18,129 nt of DNA from an uncultured Lachnoclostridium sp. (lineage in GTDB: Bacteria; Bacillota; Clostridia; Lachnospirales; Lachnospiraceae). The notes beneath the pieces were generated by a model, which saw nothing but the letters and a program-made list of their open reading frames with translations, was not told where the DNA came from and ran no database searches. Made by a program: the position numbers and the translations under genes. Where the stretch lies: NCBI GenBank assembly GCA_958425285.1, contig CATZVV010000010.1, positions 1-18,129 of the forward strand. The letters are read 5' to 3'. This document shows, in pieces, positions 1 through 8,640 of this stretch; within the stretch, counting starts at the first letter, position 1; each line of letters begins with the position of its first letter.

Positions 1-729
1 ATATTATATTTGAACAGTGATAGCCATGAATTATATATCGTATTCCTTTTTGCAATCTCATTATTTTTGGTAGAGGCAATTTTTGCCTTTCAAAAAAAGA
101 AATTTGAGAATTTATGTCATGGTGTAAGTTTGTCTATGATCTGGCTTATTTTGTTTGTCATGGGAAGCATTTTTATTTACAGTGTATGGATTAATCCCAA
201 AGGAGGAATTTTTTGGAACCGGTATTTTCTTGGGCTGGTTCCCTGTTGTATTTTTCTGTCAGCTGCTGCATTGTCAAGAATTTGTAATTTTTTTGCTGGA
301 GAGAAAAAAGTGCTGAGTTGTATTGTGATTGCTGTATTTTTATGTCTGATTGTTGGGCAGGAGACAATACCAAATCTTTCCGAGGGCGCATATAAAGAAA
401 ATAGTTATGCTAAAGCTTATAACGTTTTAAAGAAGAAGCAGGATATTGAGAAAGATACAACTGCCATTGTGATTGGAGATAATCATTGGGTTCGAGACGG
501 ATTTGAGTATTACTTTAAATATGGTGACAAGACATTAGATGTAAATCTAATTACACAATATGAAGAAAATATTGCGGAAGATATTTTAAAATATAAGAAA
601 TTGTATGTATTTAAAGCTCATGAGGTTATTACATGGGATACCATTGGAATATTGGACAAGTATTATGTAAAAAAAGAAACGGATGAAGAAAATGGAATTA
701 CGGTTTATCGCCGGAGAAAGGGGATTTAA
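1..729 (+). CDS. C-terminal part of a GT-C membrane glycosyltransferase (5' end outside window)
   Basis: The frame is open from the first base with no start-type ribosome binding site near the TTG at position 10, so this is the 3' part of a longer gene. The visible protein has about four hydrophobic segments (counting from the TTG, roughly residues 9-25, 39-59, 71-90 and 103-119). A soluble tail of about 120 residues follows. The stretch NRYFLGLVP before the third segment resembles the RY-x-LP motif before the last membrane helices of ArnT/PMT-like (GT39/GT83) enzymes, which move a sugar from a polyprenyl-phosphate donor to an acceptor outside the membrane. A DPM1-like enzyme and a GtrA protein follow directly, which fits such a donor system. 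The family call rests on topology, one motif and context, because the catalytic first loop lies outside the window. Substrate unknown. Confidence 0.7.
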   Translation: MLYLNSDSHELYIVFLFAISLFLVEAIFAFQKKKFENLCHGVSLSMIWLILFVMGSIFIYSVWINPKGGIFWNRYFLGLVPCCIFLSAAALSRICNFFAGEKKVLSCIVIAVFLCLIVGQETIPNLSEGAYKENSYAKAYNVLKKKQDIEKDTTAIVIGDNHWVRDGFEYYFKYGDKTLDVNLITQYEENIAEDILKYKKLYVFKAHEVITWDTIGILDKYYVKKETDEENGITVYRRRKGI

Positions 730-732
730 GTA

Positions 733-1458
733 ATGGGAATCAGTGTTGTACTGCTGGCATACAAAGAAGCAGAAAATTTAAAAATTCTTTTGCCGCAGAT
801 TATAGAGAATGTAAAGAAAACAGGCGAAGAGTATGAAATCTTAGTGGTTGATACAAAAGAACCTCTTGACAATACAAAGGAGGTATGCGAGGAGTTTAAG
901 GCCAGATATATCAATCAAGAGGAGCCAGCATTTGCAGGAGCCTTTAAGACAGGTATCAAATATGCAAAAATGGATAAGTTTTTGATTTTGGACAGTGATG
1001 GTTCTCACAATCCGGCAAGTATTCCGGACATACATAAAAAATTTGTGAGTGAAAATTGTGATGTCGTCATTGGTTCACGTTATGTAAAAGGCGGCATAAC
1101 AAATGATGCAAAATCTTCTGTTATTATGTCTAAAATACTAAATACCATGTTCCGGGTATTTCTTGGAATTAAGGCAAAAGATATATCAACTGACTACCGT
1201 ATGTATGAAACAACGCAGTTGAAAAAAGTAAGATTGACATGTATGAACTATGATGTACTTCAGGAAGTTTTACTGCGGTTGAAAATGAATAAGCCGGGTG
1301 GCAGACTTAAAATTGGAGAGGTTCCAATTCATTTCAATAAAAGAATTTATGGAGAGTCAAAACGCCGTTTGCTTCCATTTATAATTAGTTATATAAAAAC
1401 TTTATTCCGTTTGACCTTTACCAGAGTATTTGGAAAAAGAGGGGCAGCTTATGAGTAA
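733..1458 (+). CDS. DPM1-like family 2 glycosyltransferase (polyprenyl-phosphate sugar synthase)
   Basis: The product has 241 residues and is a GT-A fold, family 2 glycosyltransferase resembling dolichol/polyprenol-phosphate mannose synthase. This family moves a sugar from a GDP- or UDP-sugar to polyprenyl phosphate on the cytosolic face of the membrane. Visible signs are the N-terminal strand ISVVLLAYKEAENL, the metal-binding DSDGSH at residues 87-92, GSRYVKGG around 114-121, and a basic C-terminus. There are no transmembrane helices, as in the short soluble DPM1 type. The first acidic motif is odd: where most relatives have DDGSxDGT, this protein reads DTKEPLDNT (residues 40-48). The gene starts 3 bp after the upstream stop and overlaps the GtrA gene by 8 bp, so the two are probably co-translated. 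Donor could be GDP-mannose or GDP-D-rhamnose, both predicted products of the locus. Family call firm, donor inferred. Confidence 0.88.
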   Translation: MGISVVLLAYKEAENLKILLPQIIENVKKTGEEYEILVVDTKEPLDNTKEVCEEFKARYINQEEPAFAGAFKTGIKYAKMDKFLILDSDGSHNPASIPDIHKKFVSENCDVVIGSRYVKGGITNDAKSSVIMSKILNTMFRVFLGIKAKDISTDYRMYETTQLKKVRLTCMNYDVLQEVLLRLKMNKPGGRLKIGEVPIHFNKRIYGESKRRLLPFIISYIKTLFRLTFTRVFGKRGAAYE

Positions 1459-1867
1459 AATGGATGCGTTGCTAGGAAAACGGATTCCGAAATATGAACT
1501 GCTAAAAAACATGTTCCTATATGCTTTTTTTGGCGGTCTGGCTGCCGTTATTGATTATGGAATTTCAGCTTTTTTATTTGCATTTTCTATTGTCGCAAAT
1601 GACTTTCTGGCGAGTATAATTGGGAATATATGTGGTTTTCTTTTTACATTTACAACAAACACATACTTAAATTTTAAAAAGACCGATAAAATCTTTGCAA
1701 GGTTTGTTTCATATGGTATAATTTGTCTATTGGGGATGGGAATATCATCGTGTATTCTTTATTTGATGAATGGGGTAACGGTATTCTATATTTCAAAACT
1801 AATAGCATTATTTGTTGTATCAGCCATACAATTTGTATTAAATAAGCTGATTACTTATCGAAATTAA
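1451..1867 (+). CDS. GtrA family membrane protein
   Basis: The product has 138 residues and four predicted membrane helices (about 22-47, 52-72, 85-106 and 111-131). It ends in QFVLNKLITYRN, the usual GtrA ending (small four-helix proteins finishing in a conserved N-(K/R)-x-x-x-(Y/F)). GtrA proteins are thought to help flip polyprenyl-phosphate-linked sugars, or to anchor the partner GT2 enzyme to the membrane. The ATG at 1451 is preferred over an upstream in-frame TTG at 1430, because GAGGGG (1439-1444) sits 6 bp before it. The gene overlaps the DPM1-like gene by 8 bp. Together they form a two-protein version of the GT2-GtrA fusion found on the minus strand at 16755-17825. Four helices and about 140 residues match the family norm. 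Confidence 0.88.
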   Translation: MSKMDALLGKRIPKYELLKNMFLYAFFGGLAAVIDYGISAFLFAFSIVANDFLASIIGNICGFLFTFTTNTYLNFKKTDKIFARFVSYGIICLLGMGISSCILYLMNGVTVFYISKLIALFVVSAIQFVLNKLITYRN

Positions 1868-1875
1868 ATTACGCC

Positions 1876-1911
1876 AGTGTTAAATCAAGCCGATATTTGA
1901 AGTTTAACACT
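1876..1911. promoter_or_regulatory. Inverted repeat in the manA 5' leader
   Basis: A perfect 9-bp inverted repeat, AGTGTTAAA (1876-1884) and TTTAACACT (1903-1911), fills most of the 53-bp gap before manA. A second 4-bp pair inside it (TCAA 1885-1888, TTGA 1897-1900) extends the possible hairpin with a 2-nt bulge. No T-run follows, so it does not look like an intrinsic terminator. It ends a few bases before the manA ribosome binding site. It could be a protein operator, an RNA hairpin controlling manA translation, or a processing site that separates the upstream membrane genes from the sugar-nucleotide genes. The repeat is read directly; its role is inference. Confidence 0.55.
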
Positions 1912-1918
1912 AGAAAGT

Positions 1919-1923
1919 AGGTG
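1919..1923 (+). promoter_or_regulatory. Ribosome binding site that sets the manA start
   Basis: AGGTG lies within AAAGTAGGTG (1914-1923), 6 bp before the GTG at 1930. The GTG at 1921 overlaps this site and cannot use it, so translation most likely starts at 1930. This gives the N-terminus M-YPIKLEP, as in other short class I mannose-6-phosphate isomerases. Confidence 0.65.
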
Positions 1924-1929
1924 CTTTGT

Positions 1930-2889
1930 GTGTACCCGATAAAGCTGGAGCCGGTGTACAAGGAATATCTATGGGGCGGCAACACTCTTAAGGAAATGTA
2001 TGCAAAAGAAAACAAACAGGGAATTATTGCAGAAAGCTGGGAGTTATGCTGTCATCCTGACGGGAAAAACCGGATTGCAAACGGAAAATATAAAGGGGAA
2101 CTTTTTTCTTATGTGGTAGGGGAACATCCTTCCTTTGTTTCGAGTCATTTTAAAAGAGAGGAACGTTTTCCCATTTTGATTAAGTTTATTGATGCAATGA
2201 AGAAATTATCAATACAGGTTCATCCTTCTGATGAGAATGCAATTGCAGAGGATGGTGAAGAGGGTAAGGCAGAGATGTGGTATGTGGTAAAAGCAAAACC
2301 GAAGGCATATCTCTATTATGGCTTAAACCGGCAGATTACGAAAGAGGAACTTCGAAAGAAAATATTAGATGGAACAGTATGTGAGGTTTTGAATAAAGTA
2401 TATGTTCACGAGGGGGATGTATTTTTTATCCTGCCGGGTACCTTGCATGCGATAGGGGAAGGCATGGTAATTGCAGAAATTCAGCAAAATTCTAATTCCA
2501 CATTCCGTGTATATGATTACGGGAGAAAGGGAGCAGACGGAAGAGAGCGAGAACTGCATATTGATCGTGCCATAGATGTAATTAATTATCATCCGATTCT
2601 TCCCTCAAAGGTAGAAGATAATAATATTATGATTACTAAACATACCAAAGTACAGCATTTGTTTGAATCCGATTACTTTAAGGTGACTAAAATTGCATGT
2701 GATGAAGAAATGCCAATGCTGGCAGAAGGTGACACCTTCCATTCTCTTTTATTTATTGAGGGAAGCGGTGTTATTGAATACATGAAAAAGGAATATGAAT
2801 TTCAAGCGGGAGACAGCTATTACCTGCCTGCTGGAATTAATTTATATAGTATTAAGGGGAAATTTGAAGCATTATTGACAACGATTTAA
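1930..2889 (+). CDS. manA: Mannose-6-phosphate isomerase, class I
   Basis: This cytosolic, zinc-dependent cupin enzyme interconverts fructose-6-phosphate and mannose-6-phosphate, the entry step to GDP-mannose. From the GTG at 1930 the protein has 319 residues, normal for the short Bacillus-type ManA. Motifs in order are YLWGG near the N-terminus, QVHPSDEN (residues 96-103), GKAEMWY (112-118), PGTLHAIG (169-176) and the substrate-site stretch ending in FRVYDYGR (to residue 199). The expected zinc ligands are Gln96, His98, Glu115 and His173. A second cupin-like domain fills the C-terminus. The GTG start with a modest ribosome binding site, together with the inverted repeat upstream, suggests some expression control here. 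It is the first of five consecutive genes that together make GDP-D-rhamnose. Family and function are secure. Confidence 0.95.
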   Translation: MYPIKLEPVYKEYLWGGNTLKEMYAKENKQGIIAESWELCCHPDGKNRIANGKYKGELFSYVVGEHPSFVSSHFKREERFPILIKFIDAMKKLSIQVHPSDENAIAEDGEEGKAEMWYVVKAKPKAYLYYGLNRQITKEELRKKILDGTVCEVLNKVYVHEGDVFFILPGTLHAIGEGMVIAEIQQNSNSTFRVYDYGRKGADGRERELHIDRAIDVINYHPILPSKVEDNNIMITKHTKVQHLFESDYFKVTKIACDEEMPMLAEGDTFHSLLFIEGSGVIEYMKKEYEFQAGDSYYLPAGINLYSIKGKFEALLTTI

Positions 2890-2908
2890 TTCTGAAATGG
2901 AGATTAGT

Positions 2909-3979
2909 ATGAAAGTAACGGCATTGATTATGGCAGGCGGACGTGGAGAACGTTTTTGGCCAAAGAGCAGGAAAAATCTTCCGAAACAATTTTTGAGTTT
3001 AACAGATGATGGAAAGACCATGATTCAGCATACGGTTGAGCGTATTTTACCACTCGTAGATATGGAAGATATTTATATTGCTACAAATAAGGATTATAAA
3101 GCATTGGCAGAAGAACAGCTTCCGGGTATACCTAGAGAGAATATTCTTTGTGAACCGATTGGGCGTAATACAGCACCTTGTGTTGGTATGGGTGCCGTGT
3201 ATATGAATAAAAAATACGAAGATGCATTGATGATTGTGTTGCCTTCCGACCATTTGATTAAATACAATTCAATGTTTGTAAATGTCTTAAAAGATGCCTG
3301 TGAGGTGGCAGAAAAAGATAACAATCTAACTACAATTGGAATTACACCCAACTATCCGGAGACGGGGTATGGTTATATTAAATTTGATGCAGGGAAAAAT
3401 TCAGGCAGATCGTATGGAGTAGAATGTTTTGTGGAAAAGCCAAATTTGGAAAAGGCAAAGGAATATGTGGCAGATGAGCTTTATTTATGGAACAGTGGGA
3501 TGTTTGTCTGGAAAATTTCTTCCATTTTGGACAATATGAAGCAATTTATGCCAGAGACATATGAGGGCCTTATGAAAATCAAAGATGCAATTGGGACAGA
3601 AGAGGAAGAACAGACATTAAAGGCTGAGTTTGAAAAAATGGAATCCGAATCAATTGATTATGGTATTATGGAAAAGGCAAAGAACATATATGTTGTACCG
3701 GGTACATTTGGATGGGACGATGTAGGTTCATGGCTGGCAGTAGGGCGTATTCGGAAATCAAATGAATATGGCAATGTAGTAAGTGGGAATGTCATAACTA
3801 TAAATTCCAGAAACTCAATTATTGAAGGAAATGAAAAGTTAATTGCGACAGTGGGAGTAAACAATTTGATTGTTGTAGATACCGAAGATGCCTTGTTGAT
3901 TTGTGAAAAGGATTATGCAGGAGACATCAAAAAGGTTCTTGAAAATTTACGGATTTGCAACCGAAACGAATATATTTAG
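2909..3979 (+). CDS. manC: Mannose-1-phosphate guanylyltransferase
   Basis: The enzyme joins mannose-1-phosphate and GTP to GDP-mannose and pyrophosphate in the cytosol. The ATG at 2909 is chosen over one at 2897, since TGGAGA (2898-2903) is 5 bp before it and the protein then begins MKVTALIMAGG. The length is 356 residues, the short type without the C-terminal isomerase domain of bifunctional AlgA/ManC proteins, consistent with a separate manA upstream. Motifs are the nucleotide-binding GGRGERFWPKSR (10-21) with the PKQF lysine, EPIGRNTAP (82-90), PSDH (112-115), TGYGYI (152-157), VEKP (175-178), LWNSGMF (193-199), DYGIMEKA (250-257) and GWDDVGSW (268-275). All the usual active-site signatures are present. 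It lies 19 bp after manA. Confidence 0.95.
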   Translation: MKVTALIMAGGRGERFWPKSRKNLPKQFLSLTDDGKTMIQHTVERILPLVDMEDIYIATNKDYKALAEEQLPGIPRENILCEPIGRNTAPCVGMGAVYMNKKYEDALMIVLPSDHLIKYNSMFVNVLKDACEVAEKDNNLTTIGITPNYPETGYGYIKFDAGKNSGRSYGVECFVEKPNLEKAKEYVADELYLWNSGMFVWKISSILDNMKQFMPETYEGLMKIKDAIGTEEEEQTLKAEFEKMESESIDYGIMEKAKNIYVVPGTFGWDDVGSWLAVGRIRKSNEYGNVVSGNVITINSRNSIIEGNEKLIATVGVNNLIVVDTEDALLICEKDYAGDIKKVLENLRICNRNEYI

Positions 3980-5031
<1,052 letters not shown>

Positions 5032-5032
<1 letters not shown>

Positions 5033-5982
5033 TGGGAAAGACAGCATTAATTATAGGTGGTGCTGGTTTCGTAGGGAATTATCTGGCAAAGTACCTGCAC
5101 GATTCGTGTGGGTATTTCGTCTATTCTACGAAAATGCCACAGGAAGTATTTGAATCGGAATACAGTTCGGTGATCGATTTGGATCTTTTGGATATAGCAC
5201 AAATTCAAACAATTTTAGAAAAAACAAACCCCGATTATATTTTTCACCTAGCGGCACAGAGCTCAGTAGCCGTTTCATGGAAAAAGCCCCAATTGACGGT
5301 GGATGTAAATATAAAAGGGAGCGTTAACTTATTTGAGGCATTGCGTTTCAAAGAATATGCGGGAAATATTTTAGTCGTTGGTTCAGGTGAGGAATATGGA
5401 CTGACAGAAATCTGTGAGCAACCAATAAAAGAAAATGTTTTGCCAAGACCGGGAAATATTTATGCTGCTACAAAAGTGTGCCAGTCTTTGCTTGGTCAGA
5501 TTTATGCAAGGGCATATGGGTTAAATATCATTATGGTACGTGCATTTAATCACATTGGGCCAAATCAGCTGCCACAATTTGTTGTAGCTGACTTTTGCAG
5601 TCAGGTGGCAGCAATTGAGAGAGGAGAACAAAAACCGCGTATTTTTGTTGGAAATCTGAGTGCGAAAAGAGATTTTCTGGATGTCAGGGATGTTGTGGCG
5701 GCATATAGTGAACTGATTGTAAAAGGCAAAAGGGGAGAGATATATAATGTCGGTTCCGGACAGGCGGTTGCTATCCGGGATATTCTCGAGCAGATATTGC
5801 AATTATCAGATGTAAAAATTGAAGTTGTAACAGACAAAGATAAGTTTCGCCCGGTTGATGTACCGCTTATTGTAGCAGATATTTCCAAATTGAAGGCGGA
5901 TACCGGCTGGAAACAAAAAGTTGAGTTAAACAGTACATTAAGAGAAACGTTGGAATATTGGAGACAGAGTGGAGGTGCATAG
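5032..5982 (+). CDS. rmd: GDP-6-deoxy-D-mannose reductase (RMD), making GDP-D-rhamnose
   Basis: The product is a 316-residue extended short-chain dehydrogenase with GGAGFVG (9-15), Ser118 in VVGSGEEYG and the Tyr144/Lys148 catalytic pair in YAATK. FNHIGPNQLPQFVVADF followed by RDFLDVRD (213-220) is characteristic of GDP-4-keto-6-deoxy-D-mannose 4-reductases (RMD). The alternative product GDP-L-fucose would need an epimerase-reductase (Fcl/WcaG), whose N-terminal GHxGMVG and other motifs are absent. The enzyme therefore probably reduces the Gmd product at C4 to GDP-D-rhamnose. The start is the ATG overlapping the gmd stop; an in-frame GTG one codon earlier is less likely. RMD assignment is strong from sequence and context, but a 4-reductase giving another stereochemistry such as 6-deoxy-D-talose cannot be ruled out by eye. 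Confidence 0.87.
5971..5977 (+). promoter_or_regulatory. Ribosome binding site that sets the phosphohexomutase start
   Basis: GGAGGTG lies inside the last codons of rmd, 7 bp before the ATG at 5985. It favours that start over an in-frame TTG at 5958, which would add nine residues not expected in the family. Confidence 0.75.
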
Positions 5983-5984
5983 AG

Positions 5985-7658
5985 ATGGAAGTAAATGAAA
6001 GATATCGTTTATGGGTTGAAAAGGCATTTTCGGATCCTGACCTGAAGCGAGAATTACAGGAAATTGAGGGGAATGAAAAAGAAATCGAGGATCGTTTTTA
6101 TCGTGAGCTGGAATTTGGCACAGGGGGACTTCGAGGGGTAATCGGTGCGGGAACATATCGGATGAATGTTTATACGGTTGGCAAAGCAACTCAGGGGTAT
6201 AGCAATTATTTGAAAAGAACGATGCAAAAACCTTCTGTGGCAATTGCTTATGACAGCCGGATTAAATCAGACGTATTTGCAAGGGCAGCAGCTTGTGTAT
6301 TTGCAGCAAATGGAATTCAGGTTCATTTATATGCTGAATTAATGCCAACCCCATCGTTGTCTTTCGCTGTGCGGCATTTAAAGTGCAGCGGCGGTATTGT
6401 TATTACAGCGAGTCATAATCCGGCAAAATATAATGGATATAAAGTTTATGGTTCGGATGGTTGTCAGATTACTGTTGAGGCAGCAGAGCTAATTTTGGAT
6501 GAAATTTCTAAGGTGGATGTGTTTGCGGATGTAAAGACAACCGATTTTGAGGAGGCTGTTAGACGGGGAAATATATCTTATATTGATGACGAGGTAATAA
6601 ATTTATATTTGGATGCGGTATCTGAGTGTGCATTGAACCCAAAACAGATTAATAAAGAGGTATCTATTGTATATACTCCTTTAAATGGTGCGGGGCGCCG
6701 ATGCGTGACAACTTGTCTGGAGCGGAATGGATTTCATACAATTACAATACCACCTGAACAGGAAATGCCGGATGGGAGCTTTCCAACTTGCCCATATCCC
6801 AATCCTGAAATACGGGAAGCGTTGGAAGTTGGTTTGAAAAAAGCAAAGGATGTAGGGAGTGATTTACTTTTGGCAACTGACCCGGATTGTGATCGATGTG
6901 GGGTGGCAGTAAAAGATGGTGATGGGTTTACGTTGATTTCAGGCAATCAAATGGGAGTACTTTTATTTGATTACATTTGCAAAAAGCATATTGAAAATGG
7001 AACGATGCCAATGAATCCGATAGCGGTATCTACGATTGTATCGACGAAAATGGTAGACCGTTTAAGCAAGACATATGGTGTTGAAATACGACGTGTACTT
7101 ACTGGATTTAAGTTTATCGGTGAACAGATTGGATTTCTGGAGCAAAAGGGAGAAGAAACCCGGTATATTTTTGGTTTTGAAGAGAGTTATGGTTATTTAA
7201 GTGGTAGTTTTGTGCGGGATAAAGATGCAGTAAACGCCTCTCTTCTGATTTGCGAAATGTTTGCGCATTATAAAGCTATTGGGAAATCCTTGTTGGATGT
7301 ATTGAATGAGTTGTACGAAACATATGGGTATTATATGGAAAGTTTAGAATCCCTGACTTTTGAAGGAGTAAGTGGCTTTGAAACGATGCAGCGGATTATG
7401 AGAGATTTTTCCACTTGTCCGCCGAAAGAAATTGCTGGACGTAAAATGGTTCAGATGGTAAATTATAATCAGGGAATCAGAGACTTGCCAAAGTCTAATG
7501 TACTGGAATTTAATTTAGAGGGAGATGTAACAGTAGTGATACGGCCGTCGGGCACGGAACCAAAGTTGAAAATTTACTATTTAGTGAAAGAAAATAGTAA
7601 AAAGGCCTGTGAAAAACTGATTCAGGCGATGAAATTGTATTTTGCGGATTTAAAATAA
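5985..7658 (+). CDS. Phosphohexomutase (phosphomannomutase/phosphoglucomutase)
   Basis: The product has 557 residues and belongs to the long, PGM2/PgcA-like branch of the alpha-D-phosphohexomutases. These enzymes move phosphate between O-6 and O-1 of a hexose via a phosphoserine. Visible sites are TASHNP (141-146, phosphoserine Ser143), the metal loop DPDCDR (299-304), the sugar-specificity loop GFEES (397-401) and the phosphate-binding RPSGTEPK (520-527), so all four active-site loops are intact. It starts 2 bp after rmd. Relatives such as Bacillus PgcA are usually called phosphoglucomutases. Here, however, it is the only mutase beside manA and manC, so mannose-6-phosphate to mannose-1-phosphate is the likely job, perhaps with glucose phosphate as a second substrate. 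The substrate assignment is inferred from context. Confidence 0.9.
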   Translation: MEVNERYRLWVEKAFSDPDLKRELQEIEGNEKEIEDRFYRELEFGTGGLRGVIGAGTYRMNVYTVGKATQGYSNYLKRTMQKPSVAIAYDSRIKSDVFARAAACVFAANGIQVHLYAELMPTPSLSFAVRHLKCSGGIVITASHNPAKYNGYKVYGSDGCQITVEAAELILDEISKVDVFADVKTTDFEEAVRRGNISYIDDEVINLYLDAVSECALNPKQINKEVSIVYTPLNGAGRRCVTTCLERNGFHTITIPPEQEMPDGSFPTCPYPNPEIREALEVGLKKAKDVGSDLLLATDPDCDRCGVAVKDGDGFTLISGNQMGVLLFDYICKKHIENGTMPMNPIAVSTIVSTKMVDRLSKTYGVEIRRVLTGFKFIGEQIGFLEQKGEETRYIFGFEESYGYLSGSFVRDKDAVNASLLICEMFAHYKAIGKSLLDVLNELYETYGYYMESLESLTFEGVSGFETMQRIMRDFSTCPPKEIAGRKMVQMVNYNQGIRDLPKSNVLEFNLEGDVTVVIRPSGTEPKLKIYYLVKENSKKACEKLIQAMKLYFADLK

Positions 7659-7679
7659 AAGAAACCGGAGGAGAAGAGT

Positions 7680-8639
7680 ATGGTACCACGTTTATATTTA
7701 GTGATTCCTTGTTATAATGAGGAAGAAGTACTGGAGGAAACTACAAAACAACTGCTTGTTCGCATGAATCATATGATGGAACAAAAGCAGATTGCAGCAG
7801 ATAGCCGAATTTTATATGTAAATGACGGCTCAAAAGATCGTACATGGAGTCTGATTCAGTCTTTGTATGAAAAGCACGAGCTTGTCAGCGGACTGAATTT
7901 GTCAAGAAACAGAGGACATCAAAATGCAGTCTTAGCTGGTTTGATGTATGCAAAGGATCATGCAGATGTAGCGATTTCTATGGATGCGGACTTGCAAGAT
8001 GATGTGAATGCAATTGATGAAATGATTCGTGAGTTTCATGCGGGTTATGATGTTGTATATGGGGTACGAAACAGTAGAAAGACAGATACCTGGTTTAAAA
8101 AGACAACTGCTCAGGGCTTTTATAAGTTTATGAAGTGGATGGGTGTAGATATTGTATACAATCATGCGGATTTTCGTTTGATGAGTAAACGTGTGCTGGA
8201 AGAAATGGAACATTATAAAGAAGTGAATCTTTTTCTGCGAGGAATTGTACCGCTTGTCGGTTACCCTTCTACGAATGTATACTATGCCCGTAATGAAAGG
8301 TTTGCCGGAGAGTCAAAGTATCCGTTGAAAAAAATGCTTTCATTTGCTTTTAATGGTATTACTTCTTTTAGTGTAAAGCCGATTCGTTTTATTGCAAGTT
8401 TGGGACTTCTTGTATTCCTTATTAGTCTTATCATGCTGATATATTCGGTGATACGTTACTTTTTGGGCGATACTGTGCTTGGCTGGAGCAGTTTGATTGT
8501 ATCCATTTGGGCACTTGGTGGGTTACAATTGTTAGCGATTGGAATTATTGGTGAGTACATTGGAAAGATTTATCTTGAAACAAAGGAACGTCCAAGATTT
8601 TGTATTCAGGATATTTTAGATGGGAAAGGGGAAAGCTAA
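7680..8639 (+). CDS. GtrB/CsbB-like polyprenyl-phosphate glycosyltransferase
   Basis: The product is a 319-residue family 2 glycosyltransferase with a cytosolic catalytic domain and two C-terminal membrane helices (about 236-258 and 269-291), the layout of GtrB, ArnC, CsbB and YkcC. Motifs are PCYNEEE (10-16), VNDGSKDRT (47-55), the metal-binding MDADLQDD (101-108), DFRLMSK (164-170) and the IGEYIGKIYLETKERP ending typical of the family. Members load glucose, GlcNAc or aminoarabinose onto undecaprenyl phosphate for transfer outside the cell. Unlike the DPM1-like enzyme at 733 it keeps the standard acidic motif. It follows the mutase by 21 bp behind GGAGGAGAAG and touches the thioesterase gene. 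Family call strong; sugar unknown. Confidence 0.92.
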   Translation: MVPRLYLVIPCYNEEEVLEETTKQLLVRMNHMMEQKQIAADSRILYVNDGSKDRTWSLIQSLYEKHELVSGLNLSRNRGHQNAVLAGLMYAKDHADVAISMDADLQDDVNAIDEMIREFHAGYDVVYGVRNSRKTDTWFKKTTAQGFYKFMKWMGVDIVYNHADFRLMSKRVLEEMEHYKEVNLFLRGIVPLVGYPSTNVYYARNERFAGESKYPLKKMLSFAFNGITSFSVKPIRFIASLGLLVFLISLIMLIYSVIRYFLGDTVLGWSSLIVSIWALGGLQLLAIGIIGEYIGKIYLETKERPRFCIQDILDGKGES

Positions 8640-8640
8640 A

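Noticed and set aside
5601..5888. Minus-strand open frames opposite rmd
   Set aside because: Two overlapping frames exist, which is typical of chance; the plus-strand rmd sequence has conserved motifs throughout.
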